Positions 17,096 through 25,138 of a stretch of DNA of 64,000 nt are shown here, one piece after another. How positions within the stretch are numbered: position 1 is the stretch's first letter; every line of letters starts with the position of its first letter. Position numbers and translations under genes: made by a program. Origin of the DNA: Streptosporangium sp. NBC_01755 (GTDB lineage: Bacteria > Actinomycetota > Actinomycetes > Streptosporangiales > Streptosporangiaceae). The DNA lies in the NCBI RefSeq assembly GCF_035917995.1, contig NZ_CP109131.1, positions 3,162,001 to 3,226,000 on the forward strand, in the 5' to 3' direction. Below the pieces are notes generated by a model. It saw only the letters and a list, made by a program, of their open reading frames with translations, was not told the DNA's origin and made no database searches.

Positions 17096-18240
17096 GTTGC
17101 TACCTCTGCTTCGGTTGCCTCAGTGGTGGGTGATGTCTGAAGGTGCCGTACCTTGCCCAGCGCGGACCGCTCGATCCTGGGCACCGCGTGCACGCGTTTC
17201 GGGCGGACCCCGATCCGGTCGAACGCGGTGGACAGGTCGAGGTCGGCCAGCTCCGTGCCCGGCTTCAGCACGACCAGCAGGTCGACGTGCTCGCCGATCA
17301 TCCGGTCGGCGACGGGGACGACCGCGAGGTCCTCGCAGTCCAGCACGGCGCGCAGCGCGTGCTCGACCTCGTCGAGGTTGATCCGGCGGCCGTTCACCTT
17401 GACCAGCCGGGTGCGGCGACCGGCGAACCGGAACGTCCGCTCGTCCAGCGGCTGGACGTGGTCGTCCGCCTCCCAGAGCGGCGGTGGCCGCTCGTCCGGC
17501 CGGAACGCCAGCCGGGGACTGCGGATCACGAGCGCTATCTCCCCGTCGTCCTCCGGCCCGGCGGACTCCGGCCCGGCGGGCTCGGCGAAGGACACGTCGC
17601 GGAAGAGGGTCCAGGGGGGAGGTTCGCCCTCCCGCCAGCGCCGGGTCGCGATGCCGCCCGCCTCGGTGGAGCCCAGCACCTCCACGATGAGCGCCCGGTC
17701 CGGACCCGCCGCGGCGAGGAACTCCCCGGCCGTCGCGGGGAGCATCGCGCCGCCGTACAGCACGGTGATGTGCTCCATCTCGCGGACCCACTTCATGTGC
17801 TGCAACAGCAACGTGAAGATCCACGGTGTCGCCACCACCACGACCCGCCGCTGCTCGATCGGCGGCATGACACCGTAGAACGTCGGTTTGTACCAGACCG
17901 GCAGCCGGAGATGAGCGGGTATCAGCACACTCGCCAGCGCCCCGTACAGGTGGGTCGGGGGCACGCAGGAGATGACCGCCTCCGGCTTCTCCGGTTCGAT
18001 CAGCTCGGCGAGCATGCCCGCCTCCAGCCAGACGTTCTCCCGCAACCGCCGCCAGCACCGGCTCGGACCCGTACTCCCCGAGGTGTGAAAATCAATGGTC
18101 GGCGGCAGGATGCCGAGCACCAGTTCCCCCGGATCGCGGTCGGCGAGATCCCAGCGCACCTGCCAGGCCCTGTCGGTCATCGCCGGCGCGCTGAATTCAA
18201 GGGAAAGCAATTCGGCCGGGCTCAGCTCGGCATAATCCAT
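17092..18240 (-). CDS. Adenylate-forming acyl/aryl-acid ligase, short form
   Basis: A 382-residue ANL-superfamily enzyme expected to adenylate and transfer an aryl or acyl acid, here most likely p-coumarate from the adjacent lyase. Visible motifs: A3 P-loop FHTSGSTGPSR (the usual lysine is Arg), GSTEAGGIATR (A5), FAGRRTRLVKVNGRRI (A7/A8) and the catalytic lysine in ERSALGKVRH near the C-terminus (A10). It is over 100 residues shorter than a standard CoA ligase because most of the region before A3 is missing, as in short ANL proteins of some aryl-lipid clusters. The ATG at 18240 has AAAGGAG five bases upstream; a GTG at 18246 is less likely. It is coupled to the lyase gene by a 4-bp overlap. 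CoA ester or direct amide formation cannot be distinguished. Confidence 0.8.
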   Translation of the reverse strand: MDYAELSPAELLSLEFSAPAMTDRAWQVRWDLADRDPGELVLGILPPTIDFHTSGSTGPSRCWRRLRENVWLEAGMLAELIEPEKPEAVISCVPPTHLYGALASVLIPAHLRLPVWYKPTFYGVMPPIEQRRVVVVATPWIFTLLLQHMKWVREMEHITVLYGGAMLPATAGEFLAAAGPDRALIVEVLGSTEAGGIATRRWREGEPPPWTLFRDVSFAEPAGPESAGPEDDGEIALVIRSPRLAFRPDERPPPLWEADDHVQPLDERTFRFAGRRTRLVKVNGRRINLDEVEHALRAVLDCEDLAVVPVADRMIGEHVDLLVVLKPGTELADLDLSTAFDRIGVRPKRVHAVPRIERSALGKVRHLQTSPTTEATEAEVAT

Positions 18241-18319
18241 GGCCACTCCTTTACCCCGGGCATGCGGAAAGAGAGACGAAAGAATCGGATTTGCTGTCCC
18301 GCTGGCGGGACAGTACTGC

Positions 18320-19192
18320 TCAGCCGAGCGACTGGGCGATTTCCATGAGGTACTGGCCGTATTCCGAATTCTTCATCTCGGCGCCGAGCCGATGGCAGGC
18401 GTCCGCGTCGATGTATCCCATGCGCACCGCGATCTCCTCCAGGCAGGCCACCCGGACGCCCTGGCGTTTCTCGATGACCTGCACGTACTGGCTCGCGGCC
18501 AAAATCGAGTCGTGCGTGCCGGCGTCGAGCCAGGTGAAACCCCGCCCGAGCCGGACCAGGTGTGCCCGCCCCTGCTTCAGGTACGTCTGGTTGACGTCCG
18601 TGATCTCCAACTCGCCGCGCGGCGAGGGCACCAGATCCCGGGCGATCTCCACGACGTCGTTGTCGTAGAAGTAAAGCCCGGTGATCGCGTCGTTCGAGCG
18701 CGGGCGGAGCGGTTTCTCCTCGATCGACACCAGCGCACCGCTGCCGTCGACCTCGCCGATGCCGTACCGCTCCGGGTCCGACACCGGGTATCCGAACATC
18801 GTGCAACCGTTCAACCTGGTGCGACAGGCCCGCAGGATCCGCGGGAAGCCCGCGCCGTGGAAGACGTTGTCCCCCAGGATGAGCGCCGTCTGGTCGTTGC
18901 CGATGTAGTCCGCGCCGATGATGAACGCCTCGGCGATTCCTCGCGGCTCCGCCTGCTCGGCGTAGGAGATGTCCAGCCCCAGATGCGACCCGTCGCCCAG
19001 CAGGTTGTGCAGCGCGGGGAGACTCGAAGGCGTTGAGATCACCAGGATGTCCCGCATGCCGGCCAGCATGAGCACGGAAAGCGGGTAATAAACCATTGGC
19101 TTGTCGTAGATGGCCAGCAGCTGCTTGGACGTAGCCAATGTCAGGGGGTACATACGCGTACCGCTACCGCCGGCGAGAACGATTCCCTTCAT
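18320..19192 (-). CDS. rmlA: Glucose-1-phosphate thymidylyltransferase (RmlA)
   Basis: A 290-residue short-form RmlA, which makes dTDP-glucose from glucose-1-phosphate and dTTP, the entry step to all dTDP-deoxysugars. Signature features: GIVLAGGSGTRMYPLT at the N-terminus, SKQLLAIYDKPMVYYPLS, the base-contact YAEQAEPRGIAEAF, LGDNVFHG, FGYPVSDPERYG and TWLDAGTHDS. I place the start at the ATG at 19192 because GGAAGGGTG lies directly upstream; a GTG one codon earlier is possible. The presence of rmlA in the cluster supports a heavy demand for dTDP-sugars by the eight transferases. RmlB (4,6-dehydratase) is not in the window. The ligase gene follows after 79 bp. Confidence 0.95.
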   Translation of the reverse strand: MKGIVLAGGSGTRMYPLTLATSKQLLAIYDKPMVYYPLSVLMLAGMRDILVISTPSSLPALHNLLGDGSHLGLDISYAEQAEPRGIAEAFIIGADYIGNDQTALILGDNVFHGAGFPRILRACRTRLNGCTMFGYPVSDPERYGIGEVDGSGALVSIEEKPLRPRSNDAITGLYFYDNDVVEIARDLVPSPRGELEITDVNQTYLKQGRAHLVRLGRGFTWLDAGTHDSILAASQYVQVIEKRQGVRVACLEEIAVRMGYIDADACHRLGAEMKNSEYGQYLMEIAQSLG

Positions 19193-19575
19193 CACCCTTC
19201 CTCTCCTCGATTTCGGGATGAATGGCAGCGCCAGAGTAATCAGAGTTTCGCCCGCCGGCCAAGCGTCCGGCCCAGTCGCGTCCCTTCACGAGGAATGGCG
19301 ATGCCATTTATCGTGTTGACGGGTTCGCTGTCAACCACATCGTTCCGGAAAGCCGCGGACCGGCGGTGACAGTTGTATCCGATTCACACAAGGGATTTCC
19401 CGCAAGAGATAAGAAGATGTCACGAATCCGCTCCGCGCGCTCGTCCGAACGGATCACCGGGGCCGACCGCCGTCCGGCACGGACCCGACGTGCTCGTGCC
19501 CGGTCATATCCGCCCATGTGGTGTACGAGAAGCATCGTCGCCCACCCGGTAGATGCCAAACCGAGCCTATGCCCT
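19193..19575. promoter_or_regulatory. Upstream region of the rmlA-ligase-TAL-methyltransferase operon
   Basis: 383 bp without a supported gene. It must carry the promoter of the minus-strand biosynthetic operon, since the next gene upstream is on the same strand and is unrelated. The only clear structure is the small palindrome AATGGC-GAT-GCCATT at 19294-19308, a possible operator about 100 bp before the rmlA start. I see no recognisable -10/-35 pair that I would defend. Short frames here have no ribosome-binding site and no family features. Confidence 0.4.
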
Positions 19576-21222
19576 CTAATAGACCTGCGCCGTTTCAAGA
19601 AGATCGACGATGGACAGCCCGGTCTCGCCTCCCACAAGTTTTAAAGCGACCTCCGCACGAGCTGCGAGATCCAGGGGGGCGAGTTGCTCCGCCTGGTCCG
19701 CGTGCACGATCCGGTCCAAGCCAGCACCGATCAAGGGAGCAGCGGTACGTAGAGAAGCGTGCAGAGCTACTCCCTGCATCGCACCGCCATGCAGCACGAT
19801 GTTACGGGTGCGATACAGGCGGCGCAGTGTAATGCGGTACGTGCCCATGACCTCGCCCAGTACTCGGCGGGGATCCGCCAGCAGGGCGACCATCCGCTCT
19901 GCAGCTGGGCTGTCACTGTGCTTGGTCCGAGCACCCGTAAAATCCAGTGCTGCGGTACCGGACATGTGCAGGGCCTCGGCGATGCACCGAGCCCTTTCCT
20001 GGTTCGTCGCACAGCCAGAGATTCGTCGAGCGAGGCCATCAGCCTGTCGCGGCTTGTGGTGATGGGCCAGAGCAGTGAGTTCGGCTCTCGGCCAGGAACA
20101 AGCAATGATCGCCGCAAGACGGTCAGCAGCGACGGCCTTGCCAGACCGCTCCGCCTCCTGAGGGTCGTCGGGGTGCGAAAGCAGCGCTTCAACGGCAGCC
20201 CAGGCACCGGCCACAGCCGGGCCAAGCGGGCCTTGGTTAATGGGCGCTGCCAACTCCAGAGCATCGTCAATGCGGCTGCGGGAACCGTCTACCCGGTACA
20301 GATGTCCCTCATTGACAAGGGTCAAAACATCGGCACCCCGTGCCGGCGGTGTGAAGGGAATCGGTTTCGGATGCCCAGCCACCCAGATGAACGGTAGTGG
20401 GTCGATCCCTCCCCTATTGCGACGGAGAAACGACGAGCGGGCAACCATTCGCTCGACCATCTGCCTGGCCTGCTCGGCCGCCCCGTAAGCGTCAAGTGCG
20501 GTGAAACGGTACGAGAAGCCTCCACCTGGTCGCACAGCTGCCGTGTCGTGCCCGTGTTCCTGCAACCACGAGATCACTTTCCCCTTGGACAGCCAGTTCT
20601 CCAACGACTCGGCGAGTTCACGCTGCGGCAGTCCCGACAGAGCGACCAGCACATCAAACGAAATCGGTTTGGCTTGCGCGAGACCGGCGGCGCTTTCGGC
20701 GATAGTGCCGGTATTCACACGCTTCGAGTAAAGCTCTTTGGCCCATGCCAGCAAATAACTCGCACTGTATCCCAGGTCCAGTAAATGTGCGGCGATGCTA
20801 CGGGAGAACCGCTCTGGCCCAGGTCGATCCGACAAGGCGACGGCAGTGGCCCAACGCTCCAGGTACCCCGAGCGGGCATGATCTATGATCTCGCGCAGCC
20901 GCCGACGCGCCGGGCTCGGGTCGGGCAGCGGACCACTGAGCAGGCCGGTGATTTCCTTACGTAGCTCGCGCTCGCCCAACCCTCGGTCCGGACCGATGAG
21001 TATCCGCAGCTCAGCACGTTGCCAGTCACAAGCAGCAGAGGAAAGAACTCCCTGCGCTTGCCAGATCCCTGCTTCCCACAGTTCTTCCAATGCCAGCAGG
21101 GACCCGATGTCCCAGAGCCTGCGTGCCCACGGAGTGCCCTCATCCGTAAAGTAATCGATCATACGTGCGAGAACATGGCGTGCGTACGACTCGCCAGACA
21201 CCTCAAGTGACGACTGATGCAC
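19576..21222 (-). CDS. Large HEPN-type (ApeA-like) hypothetical protein
   Basis: A 548-residue soluble protein with no assigned function. The C-terminal third (about 330-480) looks like a HEPN domain of the ApeA-like kind: helical, GPAVAGAWAAVEALLSH at its start and the RX4H motif Arg473-NIVL-His478 followed by GG. In many HEPN proteins that motif forms the RNase active site. The N-terminal 320 residues are helical with no motif that I recognise. The stretch has lower GC and more relaxed codon use than the biosynthetic genes, consistent with acquisition. The start is a GTG at 21222 without a good ribosome-binding site; an ATG at 21159 is an alternative. Neighbouring genes suggest a defence or toxin role, but this is inference. 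Confidence 0.6.
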   Translation of the reverse strand: MHQSSLEVSGESYARHVLARMIDYFTDEGTPWARRLWDIGSLLALEELWEAGIWQAQGVLSSAACDWQRAELRILIGPDRGLGERELRKEITGLLSGPLPDPSPARRRLREIIDHARSGYLERWATAVALSDRPGPERFSRSIAAHLLDLGYSASYLLAWAKELYSKRVNTGTIAESAAGLAQAKPISFDVLVALSGLPQRELAESLENWLSKGKVISWLQEHGHDTAAVRPGGGFSYRFTALDAYGAAEQARQMVERMVARSSFLRRNRGGIDPLPFIWVAGHPKPIPFTPPARGADVLTLVNEGHLYRVDGSRSRIDDALELAAPINQGPLGPAVAGAWAAVEALLSHPDDPQEAERSGKAVAADRLAAIIACSWPRAELTALAHHHKPRQADGLARRISGCATNQERARCIAEALHMSGTAALDFTGARTKHSDSPAAERMVALLADPRRVLGEVMGTYRITLRRLYRTRNIVLHGGAMQGVALHASLRTAAPLIGAGLDRIVHADQAEQLAPLDLAARAEVALKLVGGETGLSIVDLLETAQVY

Positions 21223-21505
21223 ATGGAGTACCGTAGCGGATCGCTACTGAGCGTGTTAGTGTCGCTAGCAGACTTGGAGGGGCACTCGCCATTCGTGGCC
21301 ACTGCCCCTTTCTTTTTGCCTCAACTCCCCTGCAGGGCAGGGTCGGCACGCCCGTATCGCTGCGCCAGGCCGCCAAGGAATGACGCGGTCGGGCCGGGTG
21401 GGCGGCCCGCCCGCGTCACGCACCGCGTTTCACCCTCACGCGGTACGTCTTCGACGGCACGACGGCCCCGGACCGGGGAAGGGATGGGGCCGCCGTGCCC
21501 GCTCA

Positions 21506-21859
21506 TCAGAAGTGGCCGATACTGGCCGAGCCGGAGGTGAGCGCCCAGCGGTGCAGGAGCGCGGTCATCTCGGCCTCGCGCATCTGGGCCTTCAGGCCCT
21601 CGATGGTCCGGTCACAGATGATCAGCGGTTCCGGGGTGGGCCAGGTGGCAATGGCGCGAGCGCCACGCGAGTCTTGTGCGATCTTGGATTCGTCAACCTC
21701 GTTGTCAGCCCTGGAACCTTTGCATTGCCGCCTGAGCTCACCCGGCAAAGTGACCCCGGAGACACACAGACCGCAAAGCTGCGATAGAGCCTCTGCGATC
21801 ACAATCGAGTCAATCCGCAAGGCGGAGCGGTGATCCAGTGTCATCATGTTCTCACTCAC
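21506..21859 (-). CDS. Hypothetical protein, divergent from the XRE regulator
   Basis: An open frame of up to 117 residues with no recognised domain; starts are possible at GTG 21859 or ATG 21847. The C-terminal half (TWPTPEPLIICDRTIEGLK, then QMREAEMTALLHRWAL) reads like natural protein with an amphipathic helix, while the central part is rich in charged and polar residues. It is transcribed away from the Scr1-type regulator about 95 bp away, and small divergent genes at such loci are common. It could be a genuine small actinobacterial protein or a chance frame. There is no supporting ribosome-binding site, so I keep this tentative. Confidence 0.4.
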   Translation of the reverse strand: MSENMMTLDHRSALRIDSIVIAEALSQLCGLCVSGVTLPGELRRQCKGSRADNEVDESKIAQDSRGARAIATWPTPEPLIICDRTIEGLKAQMREAEMTALLHRWALTSGSASIGHF

Positions 21860-21953
21860 AGTAGTGGAGCTGTTGAGCCATCATGCGCTTGTACTGTGCA
21901 CCGCGGCAAGAGTTCTCAGATATTTTTTCGTCCCTCCCACCTCACTGGACGCC

Positions 21954-22802
21954 ATGACCATGAGAAGCCCTACGGTCCGTCACCGCCGCCTAGGCCGTAA
22001 GCTGCGACGACTCCGTGAAGCAGCAGGTCTCATACCGGAAGCGGCTGCGACACAACTCGGCTGGAGCAGACCGAAGGTCAACCGAATCGAAAATGCTCGC
22101 ATCGCAACAAGCCCGACAGATGTCGCAGATGCTTGTGATCTCTACGGTGCGGACTCCGCGACGAAAGCGAGTCTGATCCAACTCTGCAAGGACGCCAGCC
22201 AACGTGGCTGGTGGACCGCATACAGCGATGTTTTCACCGGCAGCTACGTCGGCATGGAGACAGAGTCATCATGCATCCGTACGTGGCAGCCGCTGTTGGT
22301 GCCCGGCCTGCTCCAGACCGAGGCGTACACACGCGAGCTGTTCCGGCACGGGCTTCCCGACCTGAGTGAATCAGAGCTGGACCGTCGCGTATCCGCGAGG
22401 ATGGCCCGAAAGCTCGCGCTGATGAACGACTCGGCCCCGACGCTCCATACAGTGATCGACGAGGCCGTACTACGAAGGTCCTCCGCCCCCGGTGTCATGG
22501 TCCAGCAGATAGACGCGATCTTGGATCTTACCGGCCAGGACAACATCGTGATCCAGGTCCTTCCGTACCTCACAGGACTCCACCGGGGCCTGGAAGGAGC
22601 TTTCTCCATCCTGGAATTCACTGAGCCAACTGATCCTGATGTTGGGTATGTGGAAGGACCGGCGGGTGATGTGTATGTAGAAGCGGCCGATCAGGTACGG
22701 CGACTTATTCTGACGTTCGAGCGCCTCGCTGGCGCGTCCCTGTCCCCCAAGGAATCCGCGGCCTTCCTCGTCGCGGTGAGGAGTGAGCATGATCTCCCCT
22801 AA
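21954..22802 (+). CDS. XRE-family regulator with DUF5753 (Scr1/WhiJ type)
   Basis: A 282-residue DNA-binding protein. An N-terminal helix-turn-helix (about 14-70: LRRLREAAGLIPEAAATQ, WSRPKVNRIENA) is followed by the DUF5753 domain (about 100-275: TWQPLLVPGLLQTEAYTREL, VIDEAVLRR, IQVLPYLTGLH, FSILEF). This architecture belongs to the expanded Scr1/WhiJ family of streptomycetes and relatives, which act with small DUF397 partners in developmental control. The ATG at 21954 starts just before the HTH; a longer frame from 21846 lacks support. Its end overlaps the DUF397 gene, as is usual for the pair. No target operator could be identified. Confidence 0.85.
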   Translation: MTMRSPTVRHRRLGRKLRRLREAAGLIPEAAATQLGWSRPKVNRIENARIATSPTDVADACDLYGADSATKASLIQLCKDASQRGWWTAYSDVFTGSYVGMETESSCIRTWQPLLVPGLLQTEAYTRELFRHGLPDLSESELDRRVSARMARKLALMNDSAPTLHTVIDEAVLRRSSAPGVMVQQIDAILDLTGQDNIVIQVLPYLTGLHRGLEGAFSILEFTEPTDPDVGYVEGPAGDVYVEAADQVRRLILTFERLAGASLSPKESAAFLVAVRSEHDLP

Positions 22803-22989
22803 CCTGTCCGACGCCGAGTTCCGCAAGAGCAGCTACTCGGGTACTGGCAACGACTGCGTCGAGGTAGCCACCAACCTGCCGGGCATCATCGCCGTACGCG
22901 ACAGCAAGGACCCAGCCGGCCCCGCGCTGGCCTTCTCCCCCACAGCCTGGAACAACTTCCTGACAGGCATCCGCAGCGAAGAGATCTGA
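22789..22989 (+). CDS. DUF397 small protein, partner of the XRE regulator
   Basis: A 66-residue DUF397 protein. The family core is plain: FRKSSYSGTGNDCVEVA, then IAVRDSKDPAGPALAFSPTAWNNFL. These proteins are encoded next to Scr1-type XRE regulators and are thought to antagonise them, in a toxin/antitoxin-like or BldB-like manner. I prefer the ATG at 22789, which has AGGAG six bases upstream; a GTG at 22783 is also open. The start lies inside the last codons of the regulator gene, so the two are translated together. Confidence 0.85.
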   Translation: MISPNLSDAEFRKSSYSGTGNDCVEVATNLPGIIAVRDSKDPAGPALAFSPTAWNNFLTGIRSEEI

Positions 22990-23295
22990 CCCGGCCACAA
23001 GTGCCGCACGACCAGAACCGCCCGGAAGGCCGTCTGGCCGTGCGGCCGCACAAGCCCTCCTCGTGATCGCGAGCCAGGGAACAACGCAGCAGCCAGGACC
23101 TTCGTCCCGCAACTCGCAGCTATGGACGAAGTGCCTCTTGGCCTCGCGGAGAGCGTTCCCAGGCTTCGGAGGCATCGCGTTCCCAGGCAAAAGGCCGCAC
23201 GACCGGCTTCATTTTAGGCTTGCATTAAAAGGCATTATTAGAGCTGCCATTAAGAGAATCTGGCCGGACGTTCTGAGTTGCTAGACTGGGGTCCT

Positions 23296-23358
23296 TGCCT
23301 GGCCGTCTGAAGGTGACCCAACCTTCTGTTCCTTGGGTCACCTTCAGACGGCCAGGCA
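23296..23358. repeat. 26-bp perfect inverted repeat with 11-nt loop
   Basis: Left arm 23296-23321 begins TGCCTGGCCGTCTGAAGG; right arm 23333-23358 is its exact complement, with loop CCTTCTGTTCC. It lies in a 685-bp stretch (22990-23674) where I find no gene. Related CAGACGG/CCGTCT elements recur at 23406-23470. The stem is long enough for a terminator or a recombinase/replication site, but there is no T-run after it. Confidence 0.8.
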
Positions 23359-23674
23359 GGGCGTCTTCCTTGAAGGCGTTGGGTGAGCGTTTCTTATCTG
23401 TCTGGTCCGCCTGAAGACGGCCTGAGAGTCGGGGCTCTCGGTCCATCCTCAGACGGTCCAGACGGACCGCCTCCGGCTAGTAAACGTCTCGGTGTTGACC
23501 GAGCGTGAGCTTTTCAAGCGGACTGCGCCTGCTGCTCTGGTTTTGTGAGCCCACACAAAGAACAGACAGCAGAGACGTTAAAAGCGACGTCACCCTTGCC
23601 CCTAGATAGGCTCAACCAACGAAAGGGCAGGTGTCGGTGAAAATCGCGAGCCTGAACAAGGTTAGCTAGAAGCC

Positions 23675-23944
23675 ATGGGGACACTGGCCAACATATTGGT
23701 CAGCAGTCCCTTTCTTGGAGCCCTTTTCTTAGGCCTAATCATCGTGCTCTCGTTTATGGGTATCCGAGGACTAATGTCCAAGGGGAACGAGTGCAATGTT
23801 GAGAAAGTCGCAGTCAAGAGTCCAATCTTTGGCATCGAGCTGACCTTCCGCAACTCCGAAGATACCTCTGAAACCGATGACAGTGCGGGAGAGGAACGGT
23901 TGATTATCCCTCCCCCACGTCGGCAGAAGAATCGTCCATCATGA
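23675..23944 (+). CDS. Small single-pass membrane protein, unknown function
   Basis: An 89-residue protein with one hydrophobic segment at about residues 10-32 (FLGALFLGLIIVLSFMGI) and a charged, acidic C-terminal tail that ends in PPPRRQKNRPS. Base composition is clearly lower in GC than the surrounding genome, as in the whole 19.6-24.6 kb island. No ribosome-binding site better than AGAAG precedes the ATG. A Rho-independent terminator follows 30 bp after the stop, which supports it as a real transcription unit. It is not assigned to a known family. Confidence 0.6.
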   Translation: MGTLANILVSSPFLGALFLGLIIVLSFMGIRGLMSKGNECNVEKVAVKSPIFGIELTFRNSEDTSETDDSAGEERLIIPPPRRQKNRPS

Positions 23945-23973
23945 AACCGTAAGTGATGCACGACCGCTTGACA

Positions 23974-24011
23974 CAGAGTGCTCCTGGAACGCCAGGAGCA
24001 CTCTGTTTTTT
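23974..24011 (+). terminator. Rho-independent terminator
   Basis: Perfect 14-bp stem CAGAGTGCTCCTGG (23974-23987) / CCAGGAGCACTCTG (23992-24005) with an AACG tetraloop, followed by six Ts. It is unusually low in GC and textbook-like for this genome. It ends the small membrane-protein transcript. Confidence 0.92.
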
Positions 24012-24112
24012 ATTGCCATGAGACCCCGAGCACACCCAGGCTGCGGGAGGGCCGGAGCGAGGCTACTCCTACGTTGTGCTGGTTCGCGGATGAGTGACCA
24101 CTCCAAAATACC

Positions 24113-24570
24113 CAGGGGTGGGAGGTGGTCCACGATCTTCATCGTTTCCAGGCTGACCGTCACGATTCGCTTGAGAAGGTCGATGACGTAGCGCGGGTCG
24201 TCGGACCAGTCGTTGGGGTCGTTGATGATGCCGGAGTCCTTGTCGACCTTTATCTGGTACCGGTCGATGATCCACTCAATCGCGGAGCGGGCACCGAGCT
24301 GGTAGCGGTACGCCTCTTCCGGGATGTTGGTAAGGGTCATCCGGTTGTTGTAGACGATGGTCGAGCGGTCCGCCTTCCCCTTTGTCTTGGGGATCTTCAT
24401 CTTCTCGACGTGGTACAGCTCGTGAGGCGAGGTGGCCGCATTGCCGGAGACCTTCTCCACGATGCCCTTGTATGGCTCGGCCTGCTCATAGTGGATGTGC
24501 AGGTCGGCAAGCTTCCGTCCGGCCTCGGCGTAGCCACGGAAGTTGCGCACCTTGGGGATTCGAGGGAGGA
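24113..24570 (-). pseudogene. C-terminal remnant of a type ISP restriction enzyme / predicted helicase
   Basis: About 150 codons match the conserved C-terminal end of large type ISP restriction-modification or predicted-helicase proteins (COG4889-like): LPRIPKVRNF, GRKLADLHIHYEQAEPY, IVYNNRMTLTNIPEEAYRYQLGARSAIEWIIDRYQ, a DKDSGIINDPNDW block and YVIDLLKRIVTVSLETMKIVDHLP. The full proteins exceed 1,000 residues; the methylase and helicase parts are absent, and the frame upstream is only the antisense of doxX. There is no start codon with a ribosome-binding site at the 5' end. Downstream the frame runs on through the terminator at 23974-24011, so the original stop also seems lost. This is debris of a deleted restriction system. 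Confidence 0.75.
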
Positions 24571-24629
24571 CTGCCAAGCCGCTCCCGGCCAGCGACTGAG
24601 CCGGCCGGACCCGAGGAAAGGGGATCCGC

Positions 24630-25136
24630 ATGGGATCGACGGACGGCGCCGTCCTCCTCGTCCGTGTCGCGGTTGGAGTGATCTTCATCGTGCACGGTCT
24701 CAACCACGCCTTCGGCGGCGGGAAGCTCTCCGGAACGGCCCGCTGGTTCGCGGGCCTGGGCATGCGCCATCCCAGGCTGCAGGCCGTCATGTCGGTCGCG
24801 GTGGAGGTCGTGGCGGGCGCGGCGCTCACGCTGGGACTGCTGACACCGGTGGCGGCCGGCGTGCTGGTCGGTGTCGCGGTCGTCGCCGGGCTCACCGCCC
24901 ACGCCCGCAACGGCTTCTTCGTGTTCAAGGACGGCTACGAGTACGTGCTGCTGCTCGCGGTGCCCTGCCTCGCAATCGCCCTCGCCGGTCCGGGCGGAGT
25001 CTCGCTCGACGCGGTGCTGGGAATCGACGCCCTCGCCGACGGATGGGCCGGGCTGGCGGTCGCCCTTCTCGTCGGCGTGGGTGGCGCGGCCGTCCTGCTC
25101 CTCGCCACGTGGCGGCCGGTACGGGAACGGGCCTGA
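24630..25136 (+). CDS. DoxX family membrane protein
   Basis: A 168-residue integral membrane protein of the DoxX/SURF4-like family. Four hydrophobic segments are visible (about 7-25, 52-75, 80-90 with 103-122, and 140-160), with FIVHGLNHAFGGGKLSGTARWF at the end of the first, the usual DoxX signature. The ATG has AGGAAAGGGG upstream. Family members are poorly understood; some take part in redox or quinone-related functions at the membrane. It stands alone on the plus strand, next to the restriction-system remnant on one side and a repeat-rich spacer on the other. Confidence 0.85.
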   Translation: MGSTDGAVLLVRVAVGVIFIVHGLNHAFGGGKLSGTARWFAGLGMRHPRLQAVMSVAVEVVAGAALTLGLLTPVAAGVLVGVAVVAGLTAHARNGFFVFKDGYEYVLLLAVPCLAIALAGPGGVSLDAVLGIDALADGWAGLAVALLVGVGGAAVLLLATWRPVRERA

Positions 25137-25138
25137 GC

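Noticed and set aside
23225..23446. Minus-strand frame of 73 codons across the 26-bp inverted repeat
   Set aside because: It is the translation of the palindrome and flanks, without start signal or natural protein composition.
24113..24928. Full 329-codon minus-strand gene including the region opposite doxX
   Set aside because: The N-terminal 120 codons are the antisense of doxX and its leader, and only the C-terminal part resembles a protein family, so the frame is a remnant and not an intact gene.
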